Counted from the first letter of the stretch, positions 7,450 through 14,993 are shown. The stretch is DNA of 17,202 nt from Succinatimonas sp. UBA7265 (GCA_002473165.1 DKSD01000089.1:1-17202); one strand, 5' to 3'. Notes: generated by a model not told the origin, from the sequence alone. Numbers and translations are program-made.

Positions 7450-9912
7450 TCACAGTTCGCGGGTCCAGTTTTGCAGGCGCAGCACGTCAGAGAGCACGCC
7501 CGCGGCCGTGACGGCCGTGCCGGCGCCGTAGCCGCGCACCACCAGCGGGATCGGCTGATAGTAGGCCGTGGTAAACGCCAGGGCGTTCTCGCCGCCGCGC
7601 ACCTTGTAAAGCGGGCTGTCAGGGCCGACCGCAGTGACGGAGCACTCGCAGCGCCCGTTGCGGATCGAGCCCACATAGCGCAGCACTTTGCCCTCTTTTT
7701 TGGCCTGCGCGACCTTTTGCGCAAATGCCGCGTCCGCGCCTTTGAGCGATTCAAGCACCTCCTGCGCGTTCGCGCCCTTGAGGTGTTCGCGCCCGACGAC
7801 GCTCTGCACGCTCACGTCCGCGAGCTCTAGCTTAAAGCCGCACTCGCGGGCTAAGATCAAAAGCTTGCGCGCCACATCCGTGCCCTCGAGATCATCGCGG
7901 GGGTTCGGCTCGGTGTAGCCCATCTCATAGGCCATGCGCGTGGCCTGGGACAGCGCGGCGCCGTCCTCGACCAGGCCGAAGATGTAAGAGAGCGTGCCGG
8001 ACATGATGCCGGAGAACTCGATTAAGCGATCGCCTGCGGCCTGCTCGTTTTGCAGCGTCGAGATCACCGGCAGCCCGGCGCCGACGTTGGCCTCGTAGAG
8101 GAACTTGCGGTGGCAGCGCCGCGCGCACTCCCTGAGCCTTAAGTAGTAATCGTAAGAGCCGGTGTTCGCCTTCTTGGACGGCGTCACGACATGCAGCCCG
8201 GCTTTCATGAAATCGCAGTAGGAGAGCGCCAGGCGGTCATCGGAGGTGCAATCGACCAAAATCGGGTTTACGAGGTGGCTGTCATGCGTCAGCCGCGCCA
8301 CGGCCTCCAGCGAGAACGGCGGCTCGTCCCCGTTTACGAGCCGCTCTTTGCAGCTGTCGAGATCGAGCCCCGCGGCGTCTGCCAGGAAATGCTTCGAGTT
8401 GGCGATGCCGACGATGCGGATGTCGATGCCCTGTTTTTCATAGAGCGTCTCATGCTGTTTTTTGATCTGCGACAGCAGTTCCGAACCCACGCCGCCCACG
8501 CCCAGGATCACGAGATCGAGCACCTGGCGCGAGCTGAAGAACGCGCAGTGGCAGACCGTGATGGCCTCCTCGACCTTGTCGGCGGCGATCACCGCGGAGA
8601 TCGAGCGCTCCGACGAGCCCTGGGCGATGGCGCTGATGTTGATGTTGGCCTCGGCCAGCGCCCTGAAGAACCTTCCCGAGGTGCCGCAGAGCGTGCGCAT
8701 GCCGTCGCCGACTACGGAGATGATGGCGCACTTGTCCGTGATCTCGACCGGATCGAGCAGCCCGTCCTTGAGCTCGAGGCGGAACTCGTTTTCGATGGTG
8801 CGGCGGGCGCGCATGAGATCGCTCGTCTGGATGCAGAACGAGATCGAGTACTCAGAGGAGGACTGCGTGATGAGCACGATGGAGATCCCCGCGCGCGACA
8901 CGGCGGTAAACAGACGCCCTGCCATGCCGACCATGCCCTTCATGCCCGGGCCTGAGACGTTGATGAGCGAGATGTTCTTGAGATCGGAGATGCCTTTTAT
9001 GGGCACAGAGAGATCAGATTCCTCGGTGATCAGCGTGCCCTCGCCGTGCGGATTGCCGGTGTTTTTTATAAGGCAGGGGATGCGGTAGCGCGCGATCGGA
9101 GCGATGGTGCGCGGATGCAGCACTTTGGCGCCGAAATACGAGAGCTCCATGGCCTCTTTGTAGGACACGCGCTGCAGCAGCACGGCATCGGGCACGAGGC
9201 GCGGATCGCAGCTGTAGACGCCGTCGACGTCCGTCCAGATCTCACAGCACGAAGCCCCGGAGATCGCCGCCAGACACGCGGCCGAGTAGTCAGAGCCGTT
9301 GCGGCCTAAGAGCACAGTGCGCCCGGCGGCGTCACCGCCTGCAAAGCCCGCCATCAGCGTTATTGCCTCGGGATCGTCCTCCAGGGCTTCATAGCGCTCT
9401 TTTGAAGCGTCGATGTTCACGGAGGACTCGAGGATGCCGCCTTCTGCCACGAGCACCGAGACGGGGTTGACGATGCGCACTTTCTGGCCGCGAGAGCGGA
9501 GCAGCGCGTTCATGATCGCGATGGAGAACGTCTCGCCGCGGGATTCGACGAACGCCTGCACGCTCTCGGGGCACTCGCCTAACATGGCAGCGCCCTGCAC
9601 GCGCCTTGAGATCAGCGCCATGGTCGTCTCAAACTCGCGCCTCACTCCCTCAAGATCGTAGCCTGAGTGTTTCTTTGCCAAAGTCTCAAAAATAGGTTCG
9701 ACGATGCCGCGGATCGCCGCGGTCTCCTGGGCGCCGTCTGAGCCTGACACGCAGGCTCCGACGAGCGCCACGAGCAGGTTCGTGATCTTCGCCGGGGCGG
9801 AGAGCACTAAGGCGATCCGCTCTTTTTGGGCCTCTTCCAGGGCGATGTCGGCAACATTTTCAAAGCGCCCGGCGTCGGCTACTGACGTACCGCCGAATTT
9901 AAGCACGCGCAT
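7450..9912 (-). CDS. thrA: Bifunctional aspartokinase / homoserine dehydrogenase I
   Basis: Catalyses the first and third steps from aspartate to threonine: phosphorylation of aspartate and NAD(P)H-dependent reduction of aspartate semialdehyde to homoserine. The kinase domain opens with KFGGTSVAD (residues 5-13). Two ACT-type regulatory segments follow between about 310 and 460, including ISVVGDGMRTLCGTSGRFF and AIAQGSSERSIS, which in E. coli ThrA mediate threonine feedback. The dehydrogenase begins at about residue 468 with LGVGGVGSELL (nucleotide binding) and holds VVTPSKKAN with the catalytic-region lysine, plus GYTEPNPRDDLEGTDVARK. The length of 820 aa equals E. coli ThrA, and the regulatory and C-terminal sequence is nearer ThrA than MetL. 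ATG at 9912 has GGGAG 8 nt upstream. It is the first gene of the operon. Confidence 0.97.
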   Translation of the reverse strand: MRVLKFGGTSVADAGRFENVADIALEEAQKERIALVLSAPAKITNLLVALVGACVSGSDGAQETAAIRGIVEPIFETLAKKHSGYDLEGVRREFETTMALISRRVQGAAMLGECPESVQAFVESRGETFSIAIMNALLRSRGQKVRIVNPVSVLVAEGGILESSVNIDASKERYEALEDDPEAITLMAGFAGGDAAGRTVLLGRNGSDYSAACLAAISGASCCEIWTDVDGVYSCDPRLVPDAVLLQRVSYKEAMELSYFGAKVLHPRTIAPIARYRIPCLIKNTGNPHGEGTLITEESDLSVPIKGISDLKNISLINVSGPGMKGMVGMAGRLFTAVSRAGISIVLITQSSSEYSISFCIQTSDLMRARRTIENEFRLELKDGLLDPVEITDKCAIISVVGDGMRTLCGTSGRFFRALAEANINISAIAQGSSERSISAVIAADKVEEAITVCHCAFFSSRQVLDLVILGVGGVGSELLSQIKKQHETLYEKQGIDIRIVGIANSKHFLADAAGLDLDSCKERLVNGDEPPFSLEAVARLTHDSHLVNPILVDCTSDDRLALSYCDFMKAGLHVVTPSKKANTGSYDYYLRLRECARRCHRKFLYEANVGAGLPVISTLQNEQAAGDRLIEFSGIMSGTLSYIFGLVEDGAALSQATRMAYEMGYTEPNPRDDLEGTDVARKLLILARECGFKLELADVSVQSVVGREHLKGANAQEVLESLKGADAAFAQKVAQAKKEGKVLRYVGSIRNGRCECSVTAVGPDSPLYKVRGGENALAFTTAYYQPIPLVVRGYGAGTAVTAAGVLSDVLRLQNWTREL

Positions 9913-10011
9913 TACAAAAACTCCCAGGGATCTGTGCAGGGTTGTTTCTCAGGACAAAGGGAAGGCCGGTTGCCGTTCCCGGTGAGAATGTGAAATCTAT
10001 GTCGGTGCCTT

Positions 10012-10041
10012 ATTTTCAATGTGTTAAGGGGGCTTTGTCAA
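10012..10041 (-). promoter_or_regulatory. Probable thrA promoter
   Basis: On the minus strand a perfect -35 hexamer TTGACA (10036-10041) is followed after 18 bp by GAAAAT (10012-10017), which matches 4 of 6 bases of the -10 consensus. Transcription would begin near 10005, giving a leader of about 90 nt before thrA. It is the best sigma-70-like sequence I found in the window. Confidence 0.55.
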
Positions 10042-10066
10042 ATCATTCCTCACCGCGGAAAGGGTG

Positions 10067-10104
10067 TGCCGCAAACGGCATAAGCTGCCGCCTGCCCTGC
10101 GGCA
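10067..10104. repeat. Two matched dyads with TGCCG/CGGCA arms
   Basis: The first dyad is TGCCG-caaa-CGGCA (10067-10080), the second TGCCGC-ctgccct-GCGGCA (10086-10104). They share the same arms, and their centres are about 21-22 bp apart, close to two DNA turns. They sit upstream of the thrA -35 hexamer. They could be paired operator sites, or small hairpins in a transcript of the orphan gene if its promoter lies further left. Confidence 0.5.
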
Positions 10105-10114
10105 AATATAAAAA

Positions 10115-10140
10115 TTATTTATTTTATTTCAAATAAATAA
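10115..10140. repeat. AT-rich perfect inverted repeat
   Basis: TTATTTATTT (10115-10124) and AAATAAATAA (10131-10140) are perfect 10-bp inverted copies around a 6-bp centre. The block is entirely A/T in its arms within an otherwise GC-rich window. It may be an opening or bending element, or a nucleoid-protein site, serving the two divergent genes. Confidence 0.5.
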
Positions 10141-10215
10141 CCTTTGGCATCAGGCTTGCTCAATCCCCTGTGCCGGCACGGGGCTTTCCGTGCGCCCTCA
10201 AAAAGGTTCTTAAAA

Positions 10216-10752
10216 ATGCTCCAGGCGCAAGTCACAGTAAACCAGGCGCTCAGCCTTGCACAGTGCGCGTTAAGACAGGCCGCCGCCAGCGAAGATCCTG
10301 CCAATCAGGCCGCTTTTGCCGCCGTGCTCTGCGCCCTGCGCCAGGGCGAGGTGCGGCAGAGCGCCGGAGAGCGCGCGCCGCTGCAGCCTTCTTTATCTTC
10401 CCCGTCATCCGATGCCGCGGGAGCGCTCTTAAGGCTTATCCAAAGCTCGCGCTCAGCGCTGCCGGAGGCGGCAGAACCGCAGGATGAGGCGCTGCGCGCC
10501 CTCGCGCTGTTGCAGCTCTCAGGCAGAGCGGCGGCCGGGACAGACGGCGCGCTTGTGCAAAAGAGCGCGCAGAGCCCCCAGCTGCCCTGCTTTGCACCGT
10601 TTTTGCCCGAGCGAGCGAAATACTTAGCCGCCGCACGCCGCGCTGTTCCTAAGAGAAAAAGTTTCACGAAGCGCCGCCGCGAGAGCGAGGAGAAAACCGA
10701 ACAGGAGCGGCGCGAGCGCATGGAGAGCTTCAACGAGGCTTTCTGCGCCTGA
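10216..10752 (+). CDS. Unrecognised 178-aa Ala/Leu-rich protein with basic C-terminus
   Basis: I do not recognise this protein. From the ATG at 10216 (AAGG about 9 nt upstream) it opens with MLQAQVTVNQALSLAQ. In the first ~50 residues it repeats the pattern CALRQ twice, about 26 residues apart, in a predicted helical, Ala/Gln-rich region. The middle is low in complexity (Ser, Pro, Ala). The last ~40 residues are highly charged, with RRAVPKRKSFTKRRR followed by a Glu/Arg run that looks helical. There is no signal peptide or membrane segment. An in-frame TTG at 10144 would add 24 residues but lies in the AT-rich control region, so I rejected it. The opposite strand is also open over much of this stretch, a usual effect of high GC. 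The gene stands alone, divergent from thrA. Coding status is likely but not certain. Confidence 0.6.
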   Translation: MLQAQVTVNQALSLAQCALRQAAASEDPANQAAFAAVLCALRQGEVRQSAGERAPLQPSLSSPSSDAAGALLRLIQSSRSALPEAAEPQDEALRALALLQLSGRAAAGTDGALVQKSAQSPQLPCFAPFLPERAKYLAAARRAVPKRKSFTKRRRESEEKTEQERRERMESFNEAFCA

Positions 10753-10833
10753 GCGTTTTTTCCTTTCCCGCAGCCCCGCTTCCGGGCAAAATTTGAAAAC
10801 GCTGTCACATTTTTCTTACTGCCTGCCCCGCCC

Positions 10834-10844
10834 TATAGTAAAAT
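10834..10844 (+). promoter_or_regulatory. Possible tpiA promoter -10 region
   Basis: TATAGT (10834-10839) overlaps TAAAAT (10839-10844), either of which could serve as a -10 element. No good -35 hexamer lies 16-18 bp upstream; TTACTG is the nearest. A start near 10850 would give a tpiA leader of about 145 nt. The assignment is weak. Confidence 0.3.
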
Positions 10845-10890
10845 GTCATCCAGTCCTGTGCATTTTTCACATTTGCCCAGGAGCGGCGCC

Positions 10891-10947
10891 ATGTCCGCGA
10901 CACGGCCTGCACAATTTTGGAAAAAAGATTTAACGTTAGATAGTTAG
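10891..10947 (+). CDS. Possible 18-codon leader ORF upstream of tpiA
   Basis: A short frame MSATRPAQFWKKDLTLDS follows a near-perfect ribosome site, AGGAG with 7 nt to the ATG, and ends 49 nt before the tpiA start. The ribosome site is better than that of several full genes here, which argues it may be translated. The residue content does not point to an attenuation signal: two Thr, two Leu, two Lys and one Trp. It could also be chance. If real, its translation might influence folding of the hairpin at 10957-10984. Confidence 0.35.
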   Translation: MSATRPAQFWKKDLTLDS

Positions 10948-10956
10948 CTTAGGAGC

Positions 10957-10984
10957 TGCGCTTTAGCCTCAGGGCTTGGGCGCA
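10957..10984 (+). promoter_or_regulatory. Hairpin abutting the tpiA ribosome binding site
   Basis: TGCGC-ttt-AGCC-tcag-GGCT-tgg-GCGCA folds with nine Watson-Crick pairs, and the 3-by-3 internal loop allows two G-U pairs. Its last base is the first A of the tpiA ribosome site AAGGA (10984-10988). It could mask or stabilise the start region. It has no T-run and is not a terminator. Confidence 0.4.
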
Positions 10985-10996
10985 AGGAAAACAAAT

Positions 10997-11764
10997 ATGA
11001 GAAAACTTCTTGTGATGGGCAACTGGAAACTCAACGGCACCAAAGAGACGGTGAGCGAACTCATCAAGGCTTTTGCCGCCGCCGCCGACAAGGCCGGTTC
11101 CAAGGCTGAAGTCGCCATCTGCGCCCCGGCCATCTTCATCGGCCAGGTCGAAGCGCTCGCCAAAGGCTCCAGGCTCAATTACGGCTCCGAGGACTGCGAC
11201 ATCCACACCAAGGGCGCCTTCACCGGCGAAAACTCTCCTGCCATGATCAAGGAATTCGGCTGCAAGTACGCCATCGTCGGCCACTCCGAGCGCCGCGGCT
11301 ACCACAAAGAGAGCAGCGGGTACGTTGCAGAGAAATTTAAAGCCGCCCAGGACAACGGCCTCGTCCCGGTGCTGTGCATCGGCGAGTCCGAGGCTGACTT
11401 CGACGCCGGCAGGACCATGGACGTGTGCAAGGAAGAGCTCAAGGCCGTCATAGATCTCTGCGGCATCAAGGCTTTTGAAAACGCCGTCATCGCCTACGAG
11501 CCTATCTGGGCCATCGGCACCGGCAAGACCGCCACCCCGGAGATCGCCGAGGGCGTCCACTCCAAGATCCGCGCTTACCTCAAGACCTTTGACGCCGCAG
11601 TTGCCGACAAAGTGCAGATCCTCTACGGCGGCTCCTGCAACGCCAAGACCGCTCCGGAGCTCTTTAAGCAGCCCGACATCGACGGCGGCCTGATCGGCGG
11701 CGCCTCCCTGAAGGTCCCTGATTTCACCTCGATCATCGAAACCGCGGTTTCGCTGAGCAAATAA
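10997..11764 (+). CDS. tpiA: Triose-phosphate isomerase
   Basis: Interconverts dihydroxyacetone phosphate and glyceraldehyde 3-phosphate in glycolysis. The 255 aa from the ATG at 10997 carry the TIM-barrel catalytic residues: N9 and K11 in MGNWKLNG, H96 in VGHSERR, E168 in AYEPIWAIGTGK (with the flexible loop), and the phosphate-binding LYGGSCN and GGLIGGASL segments. I rejected a TTG start 21 nt upstream, because the ATG begins exactly where E. coli TpiA does and has AAGGA 8 nt before it. One oddity is YGSEDCD at residues 62-68, where E. coli has GAQNVD; the usual dimer-interface glutamine appears replaced by Glu. pfkA follows after 46 bp on the same strand, so the two probably share a transcript. 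Confidence 0.97.
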   Translation: MRKLLVMGNWKLNGTKETVSELIKAFAAAADKAGSKAEVAICAPAIFIGQVEALAKGSRLNYGSEDCDIHTKGAFTGENSPAMIKEFGCKYAIVGHSERRGYHKESSGYVAEKFKAAQDNGLVPVLCIGESEADFDAGRTMDVCKEELKAVIDLCGIKAFENAVIAYEPIWAIGTGKTATPEIAEGVHSKIRAYLKTFDAAVADKVQILYGGSCNAKTAPELFKQPDIDGGLIGGASLKVPDFTSIIETAVSLSK

Positions 11765-11810
11765 CTTATAAACACTGCATTAAATAAAGTCAGAGAAGGA
11801 ATTATTTCGT

Positions 11811-12779
11811 ATGTCATCGATTCACAAGATTGGTGTCCTGACTTCCGGCGGCGACTCCCCCGGAATGAACGCCGCCATTCGCGCCATCGTGCGCACCGGT
11901 CTTGACTGCGGCTTTGAAATGTACGGCATCCATGACGGTTACGCCGGGCTCCACAGCAACGACATCGTGAAGCTCTCCCGCCACTCCGTGTCCGATCTCT
12001 TAAACCGCGGCGGCACGTTCCTGGGCACGGCCCGTTTCCCTGAGTTCAAGGATCCCAAAGTCCGCCAGGAAAGCGTTGACGTCATGAAGAAGATCGGCCT
12101 GGACGCGCTCGTGGTCATTGGCGGCGACGGCTCTTATATGGGCGCCAAGTTCATCTCCGAACTCGGCTTCCCCTGCATCGGCCTGCCCGGCACCATCGAC
12201 AACGACATCGCCGGCACGGATTCGACCATCGGCTTTGACACGGCCTTAAACACCGCCGTCAGCTGCATCGACAAGCTGCGCGACACCTGCTCGTCCCACA
12301 AGCGCATCAGCGTGTGCGAGGTCATGGGCCACCACTGCGGCGATCTGGCCGCCTGCTGCGCCGTGGCCTGCGGCGTTGAGGCCGTGCTCGTCCCGGAAGT
12401 GCCCTGGACGAAGGACGAAGTCTACGCCTCCATCAAGAACGGCATCGACTCGGGCAAGCGCCACGCCATCATCGTCGTGTGCGAGAACCAGACGGATGTC
12501 TATCAGATGGCCAAAGAGCTCGAGGCCCTCATCGGCCTTGAGACCCGCGCCACGGTCTTAGGCCACATCCAGCGCGGCGGCACCCCTTCGGCATACGATC
12601 GTGTGCTGGCCTCCCGCATGGGCGCCTACGCCATCGAACTGTTGCGCAAAGGCGAGTCCGGCAGATGTATCGGCGTCAAGAACGGCGAGCTCGTGCATGA
12701 GGACATCGTCGAGTGCATCACGAAGAACAAGCACGCCTTCATGAAGAGCACCTACGATCTCGCGCAGGTGCTGAGATAA
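11811..12779 (+). CDS. pfkA: ATP-dependent 6-phosphofructokinase
   Basis: Phosphorylates fructose 6-phosphate to fructose 1,6-bisphosphate, the committed step of glycolysis. The 322 aa align end to end with E. coli PfkA (320 aa). The nucleotide loop TSGGDSPGMN (11-20), GGDGSYMGA (104-112) and GLPGTIDNDI (124-133) with the catalytic Asp130 are intact. Gly107 in GGDGS and the GTIDND rather than KTIDND motif point to ATP and not pyrophosphate as donor. HIQRGGTPSAYDR near residue 250 is also typical. AAGGA lies 10 nt before the ATG. The gene follows tpiA closely and ends at a strong terminator, which gives a two-gene glycolytic operon. Confidence 0.97.
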   Translation: MSSIHKIGVLTSGGDSPGMNAAIRAIVRTGLDCGFEMYGIHDGYAGLHSNDIVKLSRHSVSDLLNRGGTFLGTARFPEFKDPKVRQESVDVMKKIGLDALVVIGGDGSYMGAKFISELGFPCIGLPGTIDNDIAGTDSTIGFDTALNTAVSCIDKLRDTCSSHKRISVCEVMGHHCGDLAACCAVACGVEAVLVPEVPWTKDEVYASIKNGIDSGKRHAIIVVCENQTDVYQMAKELEALIGLETRATVLGHIQRGGTPSAYDRVLASRMGAYAIELLRKGESGRCIGVKNGELVHEDIVECITKNKHAFMKSTYDLAQVLR

Positions 12780-12795
12780 GCTTTTTTGCAACGCT

Positions 12796-12823
12796 CAGGC
12801 GGCCTCAGGGCCGCCTGTTTTTT
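12796..12823 (+). terminator. Intrinsic terminator after pfkA
   Basis: CAGGCGGCC (12796-12804) pairs perfectly with GGCCGCCTG (12809-12817) around the loop TCAG, and six T follow at once. It lies 17 nt after the pfkA stop codon and would end the tpiA-pfkA transcript. Confidence 0.9.
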
Positions 12824-12858
12824 GCCTGCCGCATACCGCCATCCCGGCCGCTTTCGGC

Positions 12859-12887
12859 TTTTTAACTGTGGCCCTCTGAGGTAAAAT
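12859..12887 (+). promoter_or_regulatory. Possible promoter of the LtaS-like gene
   Basis: TAAAAT (12882-12887) is a fair -10 element, 29 bp before the start codon. TTTTTA sits 17 bp upstream as a poor -35. A promoter is needed somewhere between the pfkA terminator and 12916, and this is the best candidate in that short gap. Confidence 0.35.
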
Positions 12888-12915
12888 GCTGAGGTTTTCA
12901 TTTTGATGCGGAGCC

Positions 12916-14988
12916 ATGATGAAGCTTTTCGATCACAGCCGCCAAAGCCTTGATGCCCACCTGAAATTCACGATCGCAGGCGTCCTTTTGGGGATGCTCG
13001 TGTGCTTTGTCATCATGCTTTTGGGGCGCGTGATCTTCGTGCACAGTTTCACCGCCGAGGCCGTCCTGGCTCTAAAAGGCGCCGATCTCTTCAATTTTGC
13101 CGAAAAAAGCGCGCTCTTTGATTTAAAGTACGCAGCCCAGGCCTTCATCCCCGTCCTCGTGTGCGCGCTGCTGTTTGGCTTTTCCCAAAAACTCAGCGTC
13201 TTTTACCGTACAAGGCTGTTCCCGCTGTTAAACCTCGCGGGCTTTCTCTATGTTTTGGTCTTCACGGTCATAAATTACTATTACTACCTCACCTACAGCC
13301 GCATCATCGATCTCTTCTTCTTCGCGTTCTTAAAAGAAGACGCCGTAGCCACGCTCAAAACCCTGCTTGAGGACTATCCGCTGATCCCCGGGCTTGCGGC
13401 CATAATTGCCGTGTCCGCGCTTTACCTCTGGCTCTTTCCCAGGGCGCAACAGCGCCTGGGCGCAGTGCTGCGCCTGCCGCAGAAGACGGCGGCGCTCAGC
13501 GCTTTCTGCGTGATCTTTGTGCTCTTGTTCGGGCTGTGCGTGCGCGGATCGCTTGGGACTTTTCCGCTGCGCCAGAACTCGGCGCAGGTCTCCTCAGATC
13601 CGCTCGTAAACCTCAGCGTGCCCAACGGCCCGGCCGCGCTGCACTGGGCACGCGAATGGGCGGAACTGCAAGCTGAGATCCCCGAGGTGGGAAAGGGCGA
13701 CATCATCAAAGACTACGCCGCGCTGGGTATAGAGGCTCAAGAGGACGATCTTTACGCGCCGCTTGAGCTTAAGACCCAGTTGATCCCCTCGCTCGAGGCC
13801 CGCCGCCCGGACATCGTGTTCTCCGTTGAGGAGAGCATGAGCACCCACATGTTCAAATACGACGATCCGCAAAAGCGCGATCTTTACGGGGCGCTGCGGG
13901 AGCATTTTGCGCAGGATTATGTGTTCTGGAACTTCCTCTCCGAGGGCAACGGCACCATGGACAGCCTGACGCGCATGCTCGTGGGCGTGCCCGATCTCAA
14001 CCTCTCAACCTCGATGCAGGCTGACCGCGATTACGTCACGAACGCCTTTAAGCTGTTCAAGGAGAAAGGCTATCGCATCGTGTTCGTCACCGGCTGCATC
14101 GGTTCGTGGCGCGACATGGACACGTATTTCAGATCTTTGGGCGTCGATGAGATCTACGAGCAGTCCACGCTGCAAAAGTGGTTCCCGGACGCCACGAGTT
14201 TTGCCTGGGGCGTTGATGACGAGTACATGTTCCGCGGCGCCCTTAAGGTGCTGCGCGAGCGCGCTGATCCGCGCCCGATCTTTTTGCTCACGCTCTCGAT
14301 CTCAAACCACCCGCCCTTCCGGGTGGCAGACGGCGTCACCCCGCAAAAGATCCCGCTTACGGACGAGGAACTCAAGCGCTTCCCCTACCCCAACACCACC
14401 ACACTCTTCGCGACGTTCCGCTACGCCAATGATCAGCTGGGCAAATTCATTTCAGAGGTCAAAAAAGATCCCCGCCTTGCCGACAACACCGTGCTGGCGG
14501 TCACAGGCGATCACAACATGCGCGGGATCGGCTACACCGCCCACCCCGACGAGCTGGCCTTAGGGCACGCCGTGCCGTTCTACCTCTATCTGCCGCCAAG
14601 GCTGCGCGCGCTCACGGACATCACCTATGATCCCTCGCGCTGGGCCTCGCAGAAGGATATTTTCGCGACGATCGCCAGCCACGCGCTCTCCGGGGCGACG
14701 TTATTCTCCTTTGGCTGCGACGCTCTCGCCCAAGACCGCTCTTCCTGCCCCTTTCCTTACGCCTACAACAATGACGCCGCCGTCCCTTATGAGGGGAAAT
14801 ACGTCTGCGATTTAGGAAGGGAGCGCCGCTTTGAAGCTTTAAGCCTGACGGGGGAGGATCAAATGGCCGATCCGCTCTCGCGCCCTGAGGCGCCGCTGTG
14901 CAAGGGCGCCCGGGCGCTGCGCGCGCTGCAAGGCGATCTCTATTATTACCAGGCGCGCCACGCCCCGAAGCTCCCCAAAGCAAAATAA
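12916..14988 (+). CDS. LtaS/OpgB-like membrane phosphotransferase (alkaline phosphatase superfamily)
   Basis: 690-aa enzyme with a membrane N-terminus and an extracytoplasmic catalytic domain, expected to move phosphoglycerol or phosphoethanolamine from a phospholipid to an envelope acceptor. About five hydrophobic helices occupy residues 15-210. The catalytic domain shows the family metal and nucleophile sites: Glu305/306 in SVEESMS, Thr347 in EGNGTMDS as likely nucleophile, His465 in SNHPPF, and Asp532-His533 in TGDHN. The C-terminus after about 620 is polar, with several Cys that could pair in the periplasm. Two start codons are adjacent; GGAG lies 5 nt before the second (12919), so the true start may be one codon later. 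It sits alone between two terminators. Which acceptor is used (glucan, lipid A or other) cannot be read from the sequence. Confidence 0.85.
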   Translation: MMKLFDHSRQSLDAHLKFTIAGVLLGMLVCFVIMLLGRVIFVHSFTAEAVLALKGADLFNFAEKSALFDLKYAAQAFIPVLVCALLFGFSQKLSVFYRTRLFPLLNLAGFLYVLVFTVINYYYYLTYSRIIDLFFFAFLKEDAVATLKTLLEDYPLIPGLAAIIAVSALYLWLFPRAQQRLGAVLRLPQKTAALSAFCVIFVLLFGLCVRGSLGTFPLRQNSAQVSSDPLVNLSVPNGPAALHWAREWAELQAEIPEVGKGDIIKDYAALGIEAQEDDLYAPLELKTQLIPSLEARRPDIVFSVEESMSTHMFKYDDPQKRDLYGALREHFAQDYVFWNFLSEGNGTMDSLTRMLVGVPDLNLSTSMQADRDYVTNAFKLFKEKGYRIVFVTGCIGSWRDMDTYFRSLGVDEIYEQSTLQKWFPDATSFAWGVDDEYMFRGALKVLRERADPRPIFLLTLSISNHPPFRVADGVTPQKIPLTDEELKRFPYPNTTTLFATFRYANDQLGKFISEVKKDPRLADNTVLAVTGDHNMRGIGYTAHPDELALGHAVPFYLYLPPRLRALTDITYDPSRWASQKDIFATIASHALSGATLFSFGCDALAQDRSSCPFPYAYNNDAAVPYEGKYVCDLGRERRFEALSLTGEDQMADPLSRPEAPLCKGARALRALQGDLYYYQARHAPKLPKAK

Positions 14989-14993
14989 CGCCG

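Larger units (their letters stand above)
9913..10215. other. Divergent intergenic region between thrA and the 178-aa orphan gene
   Basis: 303 bp without a recognised gene. Reading away from thrA it holds the thrA leader (about 9913-10005), the thrA promoter, two short dyads with the same arms (10067-10080 and 10086-10104) and an AT-rich perfect inverted repeat (10115-10140). I looked for a threonine/isoleucine-rich leader peptide and a terminator-antiterminator pair like those of the E. coli thr operon and found neither. The leader can fold GGGAA-CGG-caa-CCG-gcc-TTCCC, but no T-run follows. Confidence 0.6.

Noticed and set aside
8191..8955. A 254-codon plus-strand frame opposite thrA.
   Set aside because: It is a mirror frame of a conserved enzyme, with biased His/Arg/Asp/Ala content and no recognisable domain.
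9912..10020. A TTG-started 35-codon frame on the minus strand ending in TAATG that overlaps the thrA start, a possible thrL-like leader peptide.
   Set aside because: It begins inside the presumed -10 element, has no ribosome site, and contains only two Thr and two Ile codons, not in a run.
10753..10800. GCGTTTT...AAAACGC inverted repeat with inner CCCG/CGGG after the orphan gene, considered as its terminator.
   Set aside because: The arms are about 35 nt apart with a poor interior fold and no T-run after the right arm.
10857..10871. CRP-like sequence TGTGCATTTTTCACA near the tpiA leader.
   Set aside because: The spacing between half-sites is 5 and not 6 and the left half is TGTGC, so it does not fit the consensus. 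It also lies downstream of the likely -10.
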